Source: Argentina anserina
Lineage: Eukaryota; Streptophyta; Magnoliopsida; Rosales; Rosaceae
DNA length: 64,000 nt
Direction of reading: 5' to 3'
NCBI RefSeq assembly: GCF_933775445.1
Contig: NC_065873.1
Coordinates: 1,922,001-1,986,000, forward strand
In this document: one piece after another, positions 1-11,530 of the stretch
Position numbering within the stretch: position 1 is the first letter of the stretch
How the letters are laid out: each line of letters begins with the position of its first letter
Program-made: the position numbers and the translations under genes
The notes under the pieces: generated by a model
Databases searched by the model: none
What the model saw: only the letters and a program-made list of their open reading frames with translations
Told to the model about the DNA's origin: nothing

Positions 1-59
1 CTCTACAATGTTTTTTACACTACATTCCTAATCATGTTTGTTTCTCATGCTTTTGCAAG

Positions 60-1282
60 TCAATGAAAACAAATTGTAATGGCGAGTATGTCGATGTGGA
101 TCCAACTAATGCATTATGTGTAGATGATCTAGATCAATACAATGAGGTGAGTGGTAGAAGTACTGATTTATTTAAGTTGTGTGGGAATGTGGAATCAAGA
201 AGTTTTGAATCTACATTTGAATATGCAGTGTGTCGCAGACATACACAATCCCCAGATATTAGAACCTGCTTGTACTTTAGGGTCCGAGTGGGAATCAGAC
301 GATGTCAGTAAAGACTCCACGAATCTTATTTCTCTTCCTTCTCTTTCTAGACCCTGGTGTCGAGTAAGTCTCCCTCTGAAATATATTAGGATAACATTTC
401 AGTCTGTCTTTCTTGTAATACAAAGCTTTAGCCAAGTGCCTAATCACATATCCATTGTTTTACGTAGAGCTACATTTATCGTTTCTCTGGTATTTGGGCA
501 AATGATAAAACTGTTCAAGATGCTCTTCATGTTCGGGAGGTAAATTGATCAGCAGATTGTGAATTTTTTGTAATGTCAAGTTCACATTGCTCTAACCTTT
601 ATAATTGCTCTTGATTTCTAATTTCACAATTAGGGAACCATCAAGGACTGGCCGAGATGCAATGGGAGCTTACAAGATTCATATATATATGATGTCTCTT
701 CTAGTCTGGTTTATCATCAGAACCTCATAAAAAAAGGCTACAGAGTTCTGGTGTACAGGTGCATAGATACATATAATACATTGCACAACATATGTTATAT
801 CCTTAATTTATCTGTCTAATTTGCCTCAACCATAAACTTATGTGTTAACAGTGGTGATCATGACATGGTGATTCCATATTTGGGTACTGTTGCTTGGATA
901 GAATCTCTGAACTTGACAGTTGATAGTCGTTGGAAACCTTGGTTTGTGAATGGACAAATTGCAGGGTTGGTATCCGTCCCAGCTTATCTTTAACATATCC
1001 TATTTTTTCTTGTTATTTTTCATTTAAGTTTAAGCCTTAATTAAGTTTTCCTCCCTTCAGATACAGAGTGCAGTATACATATGAAAAGTACCAATTAACA
1101 TTTGCAACTATAAAGGCAAGCACCGTCATGCACTTAATTTTTTCCTCATTAATTAGTTGGCTTGAACAAAATGTTTACTCAAGTTTTTCTTCAAGCAGGG
1201 AGGGGGTCATACAGCTCCAGAGTACAGACCTGAAGAAAGTCTTGCAATGATAAGTAGGTGGTTCGCATTCTACCCTTTGTAG
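60..1282 (+). CDS. Serine carboxypeptidase-like protein (SCPL copy 1), 3' part only
   Basis: These are the last seven exons of an SCPL gene whose 5' part lies before the window: 60-146, 229-363, 468-539, 634-758, 852-965, 1061-1115 and 1199-1282. Joined, they read in one frame to a TAG stop. SCPL proteins are secreted or vacuolar alpha/beta-hydrolase-fold enzymes; the plant clade includes peptidases and acyltransferases that use glucose esters. Visible are the SGDHD segment with the catalytic Asp (exon at 852) and GGGHTAPEY with the catalytic His (last exon). The Ser exon is off-window. Exon layout matches the complete copy at 30518-33637. The intron after 1115 begins with GC (AAAG/GCAAGC) rather than GT; this fits the rare GC-AG class, and the paralogue has GT there. 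No break is seen, so the gene is probably functional. Peptidase versus acyltransferase cannot be decided from this piece. Confidence 0.88.
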
Positions 1283-1745
1283 TCGATCTGTAATTGTATT
1301 TACCAATATGTAAGAGCATTACTTTGCAAGCTTCTTCGCGATATCTAGACTAGGTTTCCAGGTTAAAGATTCTTCGCATAGATTTTTCTTTCTCATTGCT
1401 AGCCTCACCAAATACACTAGCACTCTTGCGACAACCATATTTATCTAAAGTGATCAAGGAAACCTCATTCATCGTATTTAGGACTCCTAAGGTTGCATTT
1501 TCATCCACGAGCTGAGAGCTGGTATAGGAAACTCTAAACAGCAGCCCAAGAGTTTGTAAGACACGATTATGGTTTCTCTACGTTGAATTTATAATGTCAC
1601 AAATAGCTAGAGATCTTACTGCATCCTCTTCGAGCCAGCTCGACGTGAAGTACTTCTTAACTATAATAGATCGATCCTACATTATATTCTTTCATAATGC
1701 AAGAAGCATCCAAGTTGTTGGTGCCTTGATGAGCTCATTGGCAGT
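1283..1745. other. 3' flank of SCPL copy 1, no gene
   Basis: This is the downstream flank and probable 3' UTR of SCPL copy 1. It has scattered stops in all frames and no splice-joined homology that I can recognise. It ends at the TGTCACGACC terminus of the repeat that follows. Confidence 0.5.
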
Positions 1746-4160
1746 GTCACGACCCCGAATTTCGAATGATAAAAATTCGAATTCGAAACCATGAAAACTT
1801 TAAAACAATCTTAAGTATATTGAAATCATCTTATCATAGCAGTGTATCGAAACTGAGTCCATATCATGTCTCAATCAACTTGAATAATACACAATCAATG
1901 GAAATGTATAATTCACTCAATTCTCATCACAAACAGCAGAAAGAAATCTCCGACAATCTTTAGCGAAAGCCTTCTAATTCTGCTAATCCACACCTGCAGA
2001 ACTATCTCATACACCATAGAATAGGTGCACCGGAATTGTAAACACAAACCCGGTAAGCTTTCAGTTCGTATGAGTAACAACAATATAACTCGCATATAAA
2101 TACAAAAGAAAAATACTGAAAACATTTAATTATAAATGTACTCATGAGTCACAGGACGACCCATCTGGTTGTCTAATAATATCTGAAAATATAAGTGTTC
2201 ATCAGAATCGGGCAACCCATCTATTTACCCAAATACATTTATAATACGGGTACTCATGAGACTCAGGTACTCATCTGTTACCCCTCATGCTAGTACGCCG
2301 CCAGACATTGGGCAACCACTTGCTACCCAATATGCAAAAATATGGGTACTCATAAGCCGGTAACCCATATGTTACATCTCATGCCAGTACACCGGCAGAC
2401 AGACTAGAGCTCTAATTGCATCATAGCTTTCGCCCGGCTAAGGCTAGGTTCCGATATGCCAACACGTCTGAAGACTGGTATGAAGACAGAAAAACACGTC
2501 CGAAGACAGAAAATGTTTTAACAAAACTCAATGTTAAAACCACGTACAATAACAATCCATTAATGTTATTGTACTACAACAAGCGATTCTTGCTCAAATA
2601 AAATAAATATAGTTACCACAATATAATTCATTTGGAAATAAGAACGTAACAGTATATAATATAGCAACTCATATATATCTATCGTATTTTACCATTTTAT
2701 ACACATACACAACCCATTATATTATACATATGTCATAGTTCGATATTTTTAAGAAAACGTAAATATGAGTCACTACCAAGGGTAGGCTCGTCATAGTGAG
2801 ATTTACTCACATTCACCATAATCCATAATCACAAAAACCTTTTTAAAATTATTTATTAAAATAGCGTTTCACTTACCCATGAACTGTAGACGATCAAGTT
2901 CATGTAATTTAAACCAAAAAATATTTTTAAAATAATTTTTATAAACTAGTGATGCAGTGACTATGGTGACAACTCAAACTAAATTCAATAATTATAATAC
3001 TACTTCGATCATGATAATCATTGTGAGGTTTACTCACCTTATTTCTTGTGTGCAACTTCCGCGACACTGAAAGTAATTTCTTCACTCGTTTCGTGGGTTA
3101 CCTAATAGCATGATAAAATGCTTAGAAAATGATACGTAAAATATCAGGTGACGATTTCGTCGGTCAGCTAAATGTTGTTCAAAAAACACTGTTCATGTTT
3201 TATTGTTTTACTAAACACTGTTCACATTTACCGTTTTACCAAACACTGTGCATATTTACTGTTTTACAGAACACTGTTCAAAGTTACGGTTTACATAGTA
3301 CTGTTCACAATATTATTTTATGCGGCGCTACTGTTTACCGACCGCCACCAATAACCACCAAAATCTAAATGGCATTCCTAACAACTTCCTAGTTTACCAT
3401 AAAGTCTAATTCTGAGCCTAAACACTTCAATTTAACAAAAACCAAAAAGCCCCAATTTAAAAACCTAGGATTTTTTTTTCTTCGATTCTCCTAGCACACA
3501 ACTATTTGGGTTAAATCTTTTGGAGGGTTTCTAGTATGGAAGGAGACCTTTAAAATGGGACAAGAATCTTACTGATTGGTTGCCGGAGGAGGGAGATCCG
3601 ACGAGTTGAAGTTCGGCGAAATATGCTTTTTTGGGAGAACTTTCGGGTTTCACCGCTCCCAATGGCAGATGGCGCTGCCACCAATCGACAGGGGACGCAA
3701 CAATCTTTCAAACGTGACCGGTGCCCCGCTCTATAGTGGCCGGACGGCGGAGATCCAGCGGCCCAAAGTCGTCTGGATCTTTTTTCGGGATGAACAATAC
3801 CGATCCGAATTTCTGATTTTTCACCATATTTTTCTTTTTAATTCCCATATTTATACTATTGTCCAAAAATGTCCAAATACATTTTGATTCGTAACTTCTT
3901 CATACAAACTCCGATTTAGGCGTGCCACATGTCCACGAATTCGTATCGACGAGCTCTACGACTTTCATGTAAAAAGTTTTCTACGAAACCCGATGGGTGA
4001 AAAGTAAATTTTTAGACTCGTCAAATTGAACGTTTCCGAAAAATTAATCTTTCAAACCCTTTCGTTTTCATCCTCGTCTAATAAAATTGGAAATGACCAA
4101 CTTAATAATATTAGGGAACTCAATTGAAATTAGATATGAATTGTCGGGGTATTATAGGCA
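1746..4160. repeat. LTR-like or TIR-like repeat, no coding capacity
   Basis: The stretch opens with TGTCACGACCCCGAATTTCG and runs to about 4156, where a TCGGGGTATTATA segment resembles the inverted complement of the start. It has no open coding region; the ORFs of about 100 codons or less look like chance. It includes blocks such as the 'ttactcac' segments near 2800 and 3030, and short sub-repeats (aacactgttca-type) at about 3175-3310. I read it as a solo LTR or non-autonomous element. The right boundary and target duplication are not firmly fixed. It lies where the missing 5' exons of SCPL copy 2 should be, so it may have replaced them. Confidence 0.45.
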
Positions 4161-4203
4161 TAGACGCAGAGTAGTTGCTAATAGAATCAGACTTGCCGCT
4201 AGA

Positions 4204-5001
4204 CACTACTAGAAATTAAGGCTAAGGGGACATTTAGTTTAGGGACAAATAAATAAGTGTCCCTATATTCTTGTCTTTGGGGACATATGTTAGCTTGTGT
4301 CCCTCAATATATATTTGGCCGTGTCCATATATATGCAAAAGACACACTTATGTGTCCCTAAACACTTTAAGTGTATCCACACTCATGTTTAGAGACTTAT
4401 ATATGTCCCTAAACTACAAAAAATGTATATTTTGTTGGTAGAATACCATTGCTTCTCCAAGACAAATGGTAGAATACTCTCTTTAGACTCTTTCTTTTAT
4501 TCATGAAATACTGCGCCATACAAAAATCTTTGGCCACCATTAGACCAACTCATTATCTTATCTATGTTCTTTCTCACTTAGATCTATTGATGTTTTGACA
4601 AAAAAATGTCTCCAACATACGATTCTCGCTCTTAGTAGAATACTCAAACCAAGAGTGGATTTGAGCCCCGGAGTTATTAACGAGCTAAATTGAAATTGTT
4701 AGTGACTATTTTATGATCTCGGTGATTACTTAAAATAAATGCTTGAAAATATTTTTTAGAGTTTTCAAATAATTAACTCTCTTGAATTAAAAATCGTACA
4801 GGTTACGTGGAGTACTTAAGAATGTTCGATGAATTTTCTGGATTAGCAAGCTATTTATATTATTTTTCTAAAGTTGGGAAATTTAAAGGAATTATTTGGG
4901 AAATCAGAAAATGGTTACGGTGCAATCTTGGCCGTAGAAATTGGTTGAATTATTTCAGCCCTTGGATCATTTAGACTAAGTATGTGTATTGGAGGTAACT
5001 G
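4204..5001 (+). repeat. Left arm of the foldback element
   Basis: This arm is the inverted partner of about 6951-7755. Matching landmarks are GGGACATTTAGTTTAGGGAC (4238) against its complement near 7716, the AGAGTGGATTTGAGC block near 4650 against the complement near 7280, and CCCTTGGATCATTTAGACTA (about 4960) against the complement near 6980. Similarity is high but not perfect, which implies age. Confidence 0.75.
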
Positions 5002-6778
5002 ATTTAAGATCCGAGATTTATAATCTCGATTACCGACACATTAGGACAAATTAATCAACATTTATATTAAGTGTCGAAAATATAGTTTAATACGTCGTTA
5101 TTAATCTACACATCGCCACGAGCTCGGAAATGCCTTCAGAATATTTTTCCGACGCTCAGTTTTATTTTTACAAATTTCTAAAGTTATGTTTTAATTTTAA
5201 AAATAATTTTCTTATTTGGGTATTTGTTTTCAAACTTTTAAGAAAAAGCCCAAAAATAGCTTGACATGGGCCCAAGGCTCGAGCCCAACTTCTTCTTTCT
5301 TTTCTCTTCCTCGCGCTTTCTCTCCCTCATTTTTCTTTTTTCCTCTTCTGTTTCTTCCTCCTCACCGAGACCGACCCCATCCCTCCTCCATCCAGCGCCG
5401 CCGTCCGGCAGGGAAGAACACATGCATCATAACCACTGAGTAACTAATATATCCATAAAGTATGTTTAGTATCGATCGACTATTGAAATTGGATTGTTTT
5501 CGAATTTTCCGAGAATTGGTTAATTCCTGGTCAAACCAGGAAATACTTGGTCAACGGAAAGTCAACATTTGACTTTCCTGGTCAAACTAGGAAAATGATT
5601 GAGTCAACTTATTTTCGATATTCGACTTGGATGTTCACTCTTTTATACCTCATGAACTCAAAATTGATGTCATGAGGACCTTTCGGAGACTTGGAGTAAC
5701 AACAACACCTACATATTGGGATTTGGATGTCGGCTGGGATTCTGCACGTCATTCCAGGTAGGGGAGTTAACCCTCCTATGTTGTATTTTGGGCCAAATAA
5801 ATTGCATAGTCTAGTTCTCGGTTGAATAATTTATGATTGCATTAAATGTTGCGAAAACCCGAGACCAGACACTATTTAGAGATAAGGTAAGTAGTGAATC
5901 CTCGCGTGTGTTGACTTGAGAGTGACGGGAGCCTAGCATACTAGGTAATCCTACGGTGTCGATGACCGTGAACCTCTGGAGGGCCAATGCCCGATTTATT
6001 ATTGGATCCATTCTATTCTTTTATATTGAGGGCATTTCGTTTAAATGGACACTCTCGCTACTCTGTTATTATAACAGACATTAGTTGGCCTCGACTATTT
6101 AGTCGCTAGGATCAGTCGAGCATTGCTTGAAGTTGAATTTGCCTTACCCTACTGTTGGAGCTCTACAAACTATTTTAGCATGATATTCCCAAACTTGCAT
6201 TATTTTAATTAAATGGTTTTACTCTGGACGTCCAAAACTTACCCTCTATGTTTTACCAAACTTATTCTTACTTGATTTTGGTTTTCAAACCTCATGGGCG
6301 GGCTGGCCCCTACTGGGCAAGCGAGGACGATGCTCACCCCTACGATAGTTGTATTGCAGGTCCAATTGTTATTTTCGGAGCTAGGAGCCTCATTTGAGAG
6401 TTAGTGTTTGTGTTTATCCTTAATTAAGCATTTCATTCTTATGTTTATTAACAATGTTTTCGAGTAAAGTTTCCCGATGTTGATTCCTTGTTTTGTAGCC
6501 ACCTTCATTTTGTATTAAAAATTGGGTTGTCTACTTGTTTAATTTGGGCCGGTGGCATTAACGCTACATTCCGCATTCTTGTTGTATAAAGTTATTTATT
6601 TTCGCAGAAATGTAAAGTAGTATCATTTGTTATTTCGTGAACATGTTTGACTTGTCAAAACCTTTTATTCACTTGTTCACGTTAGTAAGTGTCTGAGCGA
6701 AACCTAATCGCTCTGTTTGCTTGCTAATCTCACTTTAAATCCCAACATACTGTCATGTTCCAAATTTCGGGATGTGAC
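5002..6778. mobile_element. Nested insertion inside the foldback left arm (AACTG duplication)
   Basis: The inverted homology of the left arm is interrupted exactly between 5001 and 6779. AACTG stands at 4997-5001 and again at 6779-6783, where the arm resumes with GAGAGCAAACAGATCGAGC. The insert ends in TTCGGGATGTGAC, an inverted relative of the TGTCACGACCCCGAA terminus at 1746, so the two repeats may be related. It contains a C/T-rich stretch at 5285-5370 and no credible gene. It is probably a solo LTR or a non-autonomous element. Confidence 0.6.
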
Positions 6779-6782
6779 AACT

Positions 6783-6953
6783 GAGAGCAAACAGATCGAG
6801 CTCTCAAACCAACCTCCCTCTTCGCAACCTGACGACCCACGCGCCAAACCACTGTCCTTCCTACGCCTTTAGCTTCGCTCCGGCCGCTGCACCGCCTCCT
6901 TTGAACCTATTTTGATGCCGCCGACGTATTTTGGGCTCGATCTGTTTGCTCTC
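6783..6953. repeat. Perfect 19-bp inverted repeat around the foldback loop
   Basis: GAGAGCAAACAGATCGAGC at 6783-6801 is the exact reverse complement of 6935-6953. Together they form the innermost part of the two arms, enclosing a GC-richer loop of 133 bp (6802-6934). This establishes that 6783 onward is the continuation of the left arm. Confidence 0.8.
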
Positions 6954-7755
6954 AATTACTCTCCATACACATACATAGTCTAAATGATCCAAGGGCTGAA
7001 ATAATTCAATTAATTTCTACGGCTAAGATTGCACTGTAACCATTTTCTGATTTTCCAAATAATTCCTTTAAATTTCCCAACTTTAGAAAAATCATATAAA
7101 TAGCTCGCTAATTTCGAACATTCTCATGTACTCGACGTAATGTGTATGCCTTTTAATTCAAGAGTATTATTTGAAAACTCTGAAAAATACTTTCGAGCAT
7201 TTATTTTAATTAATTACCTAGATCGTAAAATAGTTACTAACGATCTCAACGTAGCTCGTTAATAACTTCGGAGCTCACATCCACTCTTGGTCAGGGTATT
7301 CTACTAAGAGCGAGAAGAACGAGAATCGTATGTTGGAGAAATGTTTTGTCAAAGATATCGATAGATCTAGGTGAGAAGGAACATAGATAAGGTAATGAGT
7401 TAGTCTAATGGCGCCCAAGGGTTTCTGTATGTCGTAGTATTTCATGGATAAAAGAAAGAGTTTGATTAAGAGAGTATTCTACTATTTGTCTTGAAAAAGC
7501 AATGGTATTTTACCAACAAAATATACATTTTATGTAGTTTAGGGACATATATAAGTCTCTAAACATGAGTGTGGATATACCTAAAGTGTTTAGGGACACA
7601 TAAGTGTGTCTTTTGTATATATATGGATACATGATTTGTGCCAAATATATATTGAGGCACACAAGCTAACATATGTCCCCAAATACAAGAATATAGGGAC
7701 ACTTGTTTATTTGTCCCTAAACTAAATGTCCCCTTAGCCTTAATATCTTGTAGTG
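6951..7755 (-). repeat. Right arm of the foldback element
   Basis: This is the inverted partner of 4204-5001 and ends in TAGTG at 7755. It is uninterrupted, unlike the left arm. Its outer end abuts SCPL copy 2 intron sequence; the exon begins at 7809. Confidence 0.75.
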
Positions 7756-8973
7756 GTAGTAATTTAAGTTTTACTCATGCATGCATATGGTGCTAATTTT
7801 CATTTCAGATTGCCAGCGTAATTTTTGTAGATGCACCTGTTGGCACTGGTTTCTCCTACTCAATTTTCATTGCAGGAAGGTTGGTACAGCGACGATACAG
7901 AAACAGCAGAAGCCGTATACCAATTTCTCCGGAAGGTAGGAAATAAAAGGATAAAACATTTCTGAGAAATCATGCATACAATTGAGTAAAATTGCTTACT
8001 TCTGGAATTTGTCATCATGACCACAGTGGTTGATCAATCACCCTAAGTTTAGCTTAAATTTATGCATTCTACATCACTGGAGATTCCTACTCAGGCAGCA
8101 TTGCTCCTCAAGTCACTCTTAAAGGATCTAAGTCATCTTACACTATAAACGACTGAGCTTCACTTGGTTAATGTCAGTTTGTGTATCGTAGGTAATCTCA
8201 ATGGAGTCAGGCCACATATGAATCTATCGATATTCTCTTGCCTCTTTTGTCTTTCGGTTCTTTATCTAAATTTGTTTTGCATGCTAATTGCTCTCTTACT
8301 TATTGTTGATATTTTGAGAATCAACAATCGACATACATGCATCTTATTCAATAAATTTGATCAGTTATAAATTTACATTAGGGATACGTAATTGGAAATC
8401 CAGTGACAAATATACACAAAAATGAAAATTCAAGAATCGAGTTTTACCACCACCTCACACTCATATTCAGTGAACTTTATCAGGTAATTGAAACTCATCT
8501 CGTATATTTGATCTTTAGCTTTTTTTTCTTTAGTTTCATTCACACAGTCAGTAGCTGACTATGAAAGTTATGAACAACTACCATTGAATGTAAATCTAAG
8601 AGTTGAAAATAAAATAACTTAATTTTAAAAAGATTCTCCTTACCTTTGAATTTACATCCAATGATAGTTGAGCATGAATTTCATGGTCAGCTACTGACTA
8701 TGTGAACGAGACTGTTTTAACTTTACCTATGGAAGATTAAACGAATTTCTGACCTGGCATACTTCTAAAGTAAGTCTAAGTAAACTTCCCCTCATCACTT
8801 GGCTATGTAATAAGTTTGGTTCTAAATGCAATAATTCAAAGAATTATTGCCAGAATATTTTCGATATATTCTGCGCATATTTATGAAGACAGTTGGTTGT
8901 ATAGTACAAATAAGTAGCTAGCTATGTGCCTTTCCAGTCCATTACAACAAGTTGGAATGGAGAATATGTGTAT

Positions 8974-9006
8974 CCGGATCCAGATAATGTCCGGATCCAG
9001 ATAATG
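8974..9006 (+). repeat. 17-bp tandem duplication in an exon
   Basis: CCGGATCCAGATAATG followed by T is repeated immediately, so a 17-bp unit occurs twice inside the exon at 8938-9041. Because 17 is not a multiple of three, it shifts the reading frame of the SCPL copy 2 relic. Confidence 0.85.
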
Positions 9007-9172
9007 CAGATTGTGTGGAAGACATTGGACTTGTAGCAGAGGTTATAATCTTTCTTACACTGATAGCGTAAAAAATGTCGTCTCGATTTTTCTATATCTA
9101 ATCGACCCTAATATTTTTTTTTGATTTACCTCCTTATATATTGTAGTGCACTATCGAAATCAACCATGTACA

Positions 9173-9391
9173 TGTTGAAAATTAATTGGTTTAGATTTGA
9201 GTCATTTATAATCTCACATTGAAAAATGTGAAGAGTCATTCTTGGATTATATGGATTGATACCACACACACTAATGTCGAGGTCTTTTGTGGAAAACATC
9301 ATACCCGAACTCCACCAAGTGGCTAAAGTGAGGGAAATATCGATATTATTTGACCCGTGTGTTTGAGATTGTTGGCCGCTTCCACACAACA
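9173..9391. mobile_element. Solo-LTR-like insertion (219 bp) in an SCPL exon
   Basis: The insert starts TGTTGAAAATTAATTGG and ends CCACACAACA, so it has TG...CA ends with a TGTTG/CAACA inverted pair, as LTRs do. It is flanked by the 5-bp direct repeat GTACA (9168-9172 and 9392-9396). Removing it and one GTACA restores continuity with the homologous exon of the intact copy. There is no internal coding region. It is best read as a solo LTR of a small copia-like or TRIM element. Confidence 0.75.
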
Positions 9392-10264
9392 GTACATGTT
9401 TTGGAACCAAAATGTAGCTCAGCATCGCCAAAACCATCCAATGGAACAAAAAGGGAACCAAAATATTTTGAAGACATTTCTGATGAATTCCTAATTCAAT
9501 CAGTAACACAACGCCGAGAGAATTGGTGCCGGGTGAGTTCCTAATTTTGAATATGCTACTGTGAAGTTCATACCAATGCCGTACGCTGCGAATGTGCCAA
9601 CCCTAAACTATTGACATTTTATACATATATGTATAATTTATGGTCATACAGAATAACAATTATGTGTTATCTTATATTTGGTCAAACGATGAAAGGGTTC
9701 AAGAAGCTCTTAGCATCAGAAATGTAAGAGGCTTGTTTTTAATTTTGCTCTCATTTGTTCTTTGGAAGGTTACATATATATCCAATTCGGTGATTGTAGA
9801 AAATGACTGAACTATATATCTTTCTAATTATAATTATTTAAACATGGAATATGCGTCAGGGTACTATAACAGATTGGAAGAGGTGTAATAAGAGCTTGGC
9901 GTAAGATTATAATCTAGTGACCACGGTTCCTTAGCATGGAGAACTCATCGGAAGAGGCTACCGAAGTTAGATATACAGGTGATTTATATACTACGAAAAA
10001 ACCATTTCGTTTATAGATTAGGAAACGAGGTTGAGGTCACAGTGTCATCAAACAATACCAGCCTGCAATCAATATAATTAAAATGTTAAATACAATCTTC
10101 AGCTTAGTGTTCGGACAATATTTTTTCAACAAAGTCGATAGAGCGAGGTTTTAACTTTTAATTTGGTTCGATCATCCTCTATTCAGTAGAAATAAGATCT
10201 AGCACATCCAAATCATCGTCATTCGTGTATAACAGGTACATATCTTAATGCAGTAGTGATCATG

Positions 10265-11062
10265 TGTAGACACATGAAATTTAATGAAGTAAATCATCTT
10301 CACTAAATGATTAAATCGACCAAGAACCTGACAAAATTGCACACGTAGCCTAAAAGTCAACAAAGTTAGTGCGGATCCGAATAAAACTCGTGTCAGCACA
10401 TAAATGAATGATTGTAATCAAAGCTAGGTAATTCCGACTTAAATCGGAAATTCAATGTTATTGACGATTCGAAATTGTAATCGGACATTTGATTAAATTA
10501 ATAAATTCTTTAACGGTTATAATTAAATCAATTATTTTATGCTTAATTTAGTTATGAGAATAATTAATTTTAAATTAATTAGAAAATACATATTAATTTA
10601 ATTATACAATTAAAGAAATATTGTTATTTTAGTATCATTAAAATATTCTATAAAATAGAAGATTTAACATTATAAATACTCATTCCAACATGAAGAAGGG
10701 GACTTGAGAAGAAGAGAGAAAATCACGTGAGCAAGATCACTCTCGAGAAATCCCGAAGTCTCCCAAGTCCACGAAGAATCATCAAACTATCAAATCGCTC
10801 GTTCTTCATCAAATCCAAATCCAAATCCAAACTCAAGTCCACGAAGAATCATCAAGCTACCAAATCGTTTGTTCTTCATCAAATCCAAATTCAAACTCAA
10901 ATTCTCAAGATCAAGTGCATGTCACCCTTGACCCAAGTTACATACGGATATAGAATCAAAGGAGTTCACAAAGATTGTAACCTCGCGCTTAATTATCAAT
11001 AAATTACATTTCATTTGTACACGTGTCTGCATTCTTATTTGTTTTAAGATTTTCATTCTACA
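10265..11062 (+). repeat. 5' LTR
   Basis: This 798-bp direct repeat of 24734-25516 runs from TGTAGACACA to TTCTACA. It contains a TATAAATA box at 10671-10678, an AATAAA signal at 10998-11003, and an internal duplicated block (AAGTCCACGAAGAATCATCA type) around 10765-10900. Confidence 0.93.
10671..10678 (+). promoter_or_regulatory. LTR TATA box
   Basis: TATAAATA lies about 590 bp upstream of the end of the 4.4-to-1 AT-rich LTR sequence, ahead of a less AT-rich R/U5-like part. The same box is at 25140-25147 in the 3' LTR. Confidence 0.6.
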
Positions 11063-11064
11063 AA

Positions 11065-11082
11065 TTGGCACGCCCAGTGGAA
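11065..11082 (+). other. Candidate primer binding site
   Basis: TTGGCACGCCCAGTGGAA begins three bases after the 5' LTR, where the tRNA primer site of an LTR element belongs. I cannot name the tRNA with certainty. Confidence 0.5.
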
Positions 11083-11530
11083 CCTTTTTGGCCTCTTATC
11101 TCCTTCTCCGAAAAATCTTTAAATTCGTTTGTGCGATGGCTTCCAAAAACAACCAAGCCGTTCCATCGACGAAATCCAAACCCACAACCGCGAGGTTAAG
11201 CGGAGAGGCCGAGCCGGTCAAGAAATCCAAACAAACATTCTCCAAATCAAAGAGTGAACCGATTGTCCATGTCACCCGGAGCGTGGCTAAAGCTCAACCC
11301 ACAACATTTATGGCACTTGCCAGTAAGCCTCGTCAACCAGCTATCACATTGGAGAGCATGACTCTCAAAGTGGGAAGAAGCAAGTGTCAAAGGAGAAGGA
11401 GCCAAATGAGCAATCTCCTCTATCCGTTCATGGTGATGGCCCTATCCTGGAAGACGTTTTCTCTAATGACGAATTGAGCAAGACATCATACCATGGAAGT
11501 CCCAAATAAGATGGCGATAATTTTGATCCT

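Larger units (their letters stand above)
4204..7755. mobile_element. CACTA-ended foldback element with a nested insertion
   Basis: The left end CACTACTAGAAATTAAGGC and the right end GCCTTAATATCTTGTAGTG are inverted copies carrying the CACTA terminus of En/Spm-type DNA transposons. The similarity does not stop at a short TIR. The whole of 4204-5001 is inverted relative to about 6951-7755, with interspersed mismatches. The left arm resumes at 6779-6801 after a nested insertion (5002-6778), so the original element was about 1.77 kb with ~815-bp arms and a loop of about 130 bp. There is no transposase ORF, so it is non-autonomous. The 3-bp target duplication expected for CACTA elements is not evident (AGA versus GTA flanks). 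It sits immediately upstream of the first surviving exon of SCPL copy 2. Confidence 0.75.
7809..10264 (+). pseudogene. SCPL copy 2 pseudogene, middle exons, cut by retrotransposon
   Basis: Exons are recognisable by alignment to the intact copy at 30518-33637: 7809-7935, 8027 to about 8131, about 8193, 8382-8483, 8938-9041, 9147-9532 (holding a solo LTR), 9652-9723, 9860-9978 and 10254-10264. The region encoding the signal peptide and LTGGPGCSG is absent. Lesions are an altered, frame-shifted stretch after GTGFSYS in the first exon, a 1-nt shift before GDSYSG at about 8065, a 17-bp tandem duplication (8974-9006), a 219-bp insertion in the exon at 9147, and a shift after [10 protein letters not shown]. 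The final exon is cut after 11 nt by the retrotransposon at 10265; the rest of the gene resumes at 25517. The catalytic Ser motif GDSYSG is still readable. No product is expected. Confidence 0.88.

Noticed and set aside
5216..5443. Pro/Ser-rich ORF (and its antisense Glu/Lys-rich shadow)
   Set aside because: Low-complexity C/T-rich stretch inside the nested repeat, with no splice structure or family match.
1746..6779. TGTCAC...GTGACA as the two ends of one 5-kb element
   Set aside because: The right terminus lies inside the foldback element, whose arm is interrupted exactly from 5002 to 6778. The two termini therefore belong to separate insertions.
10199..10399. Minus-strand ORF across the 5' LTR start
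   Set aside because: It spans the junction of SCPL relic and LTR, so it cannot be an old gene, and there is no homology.
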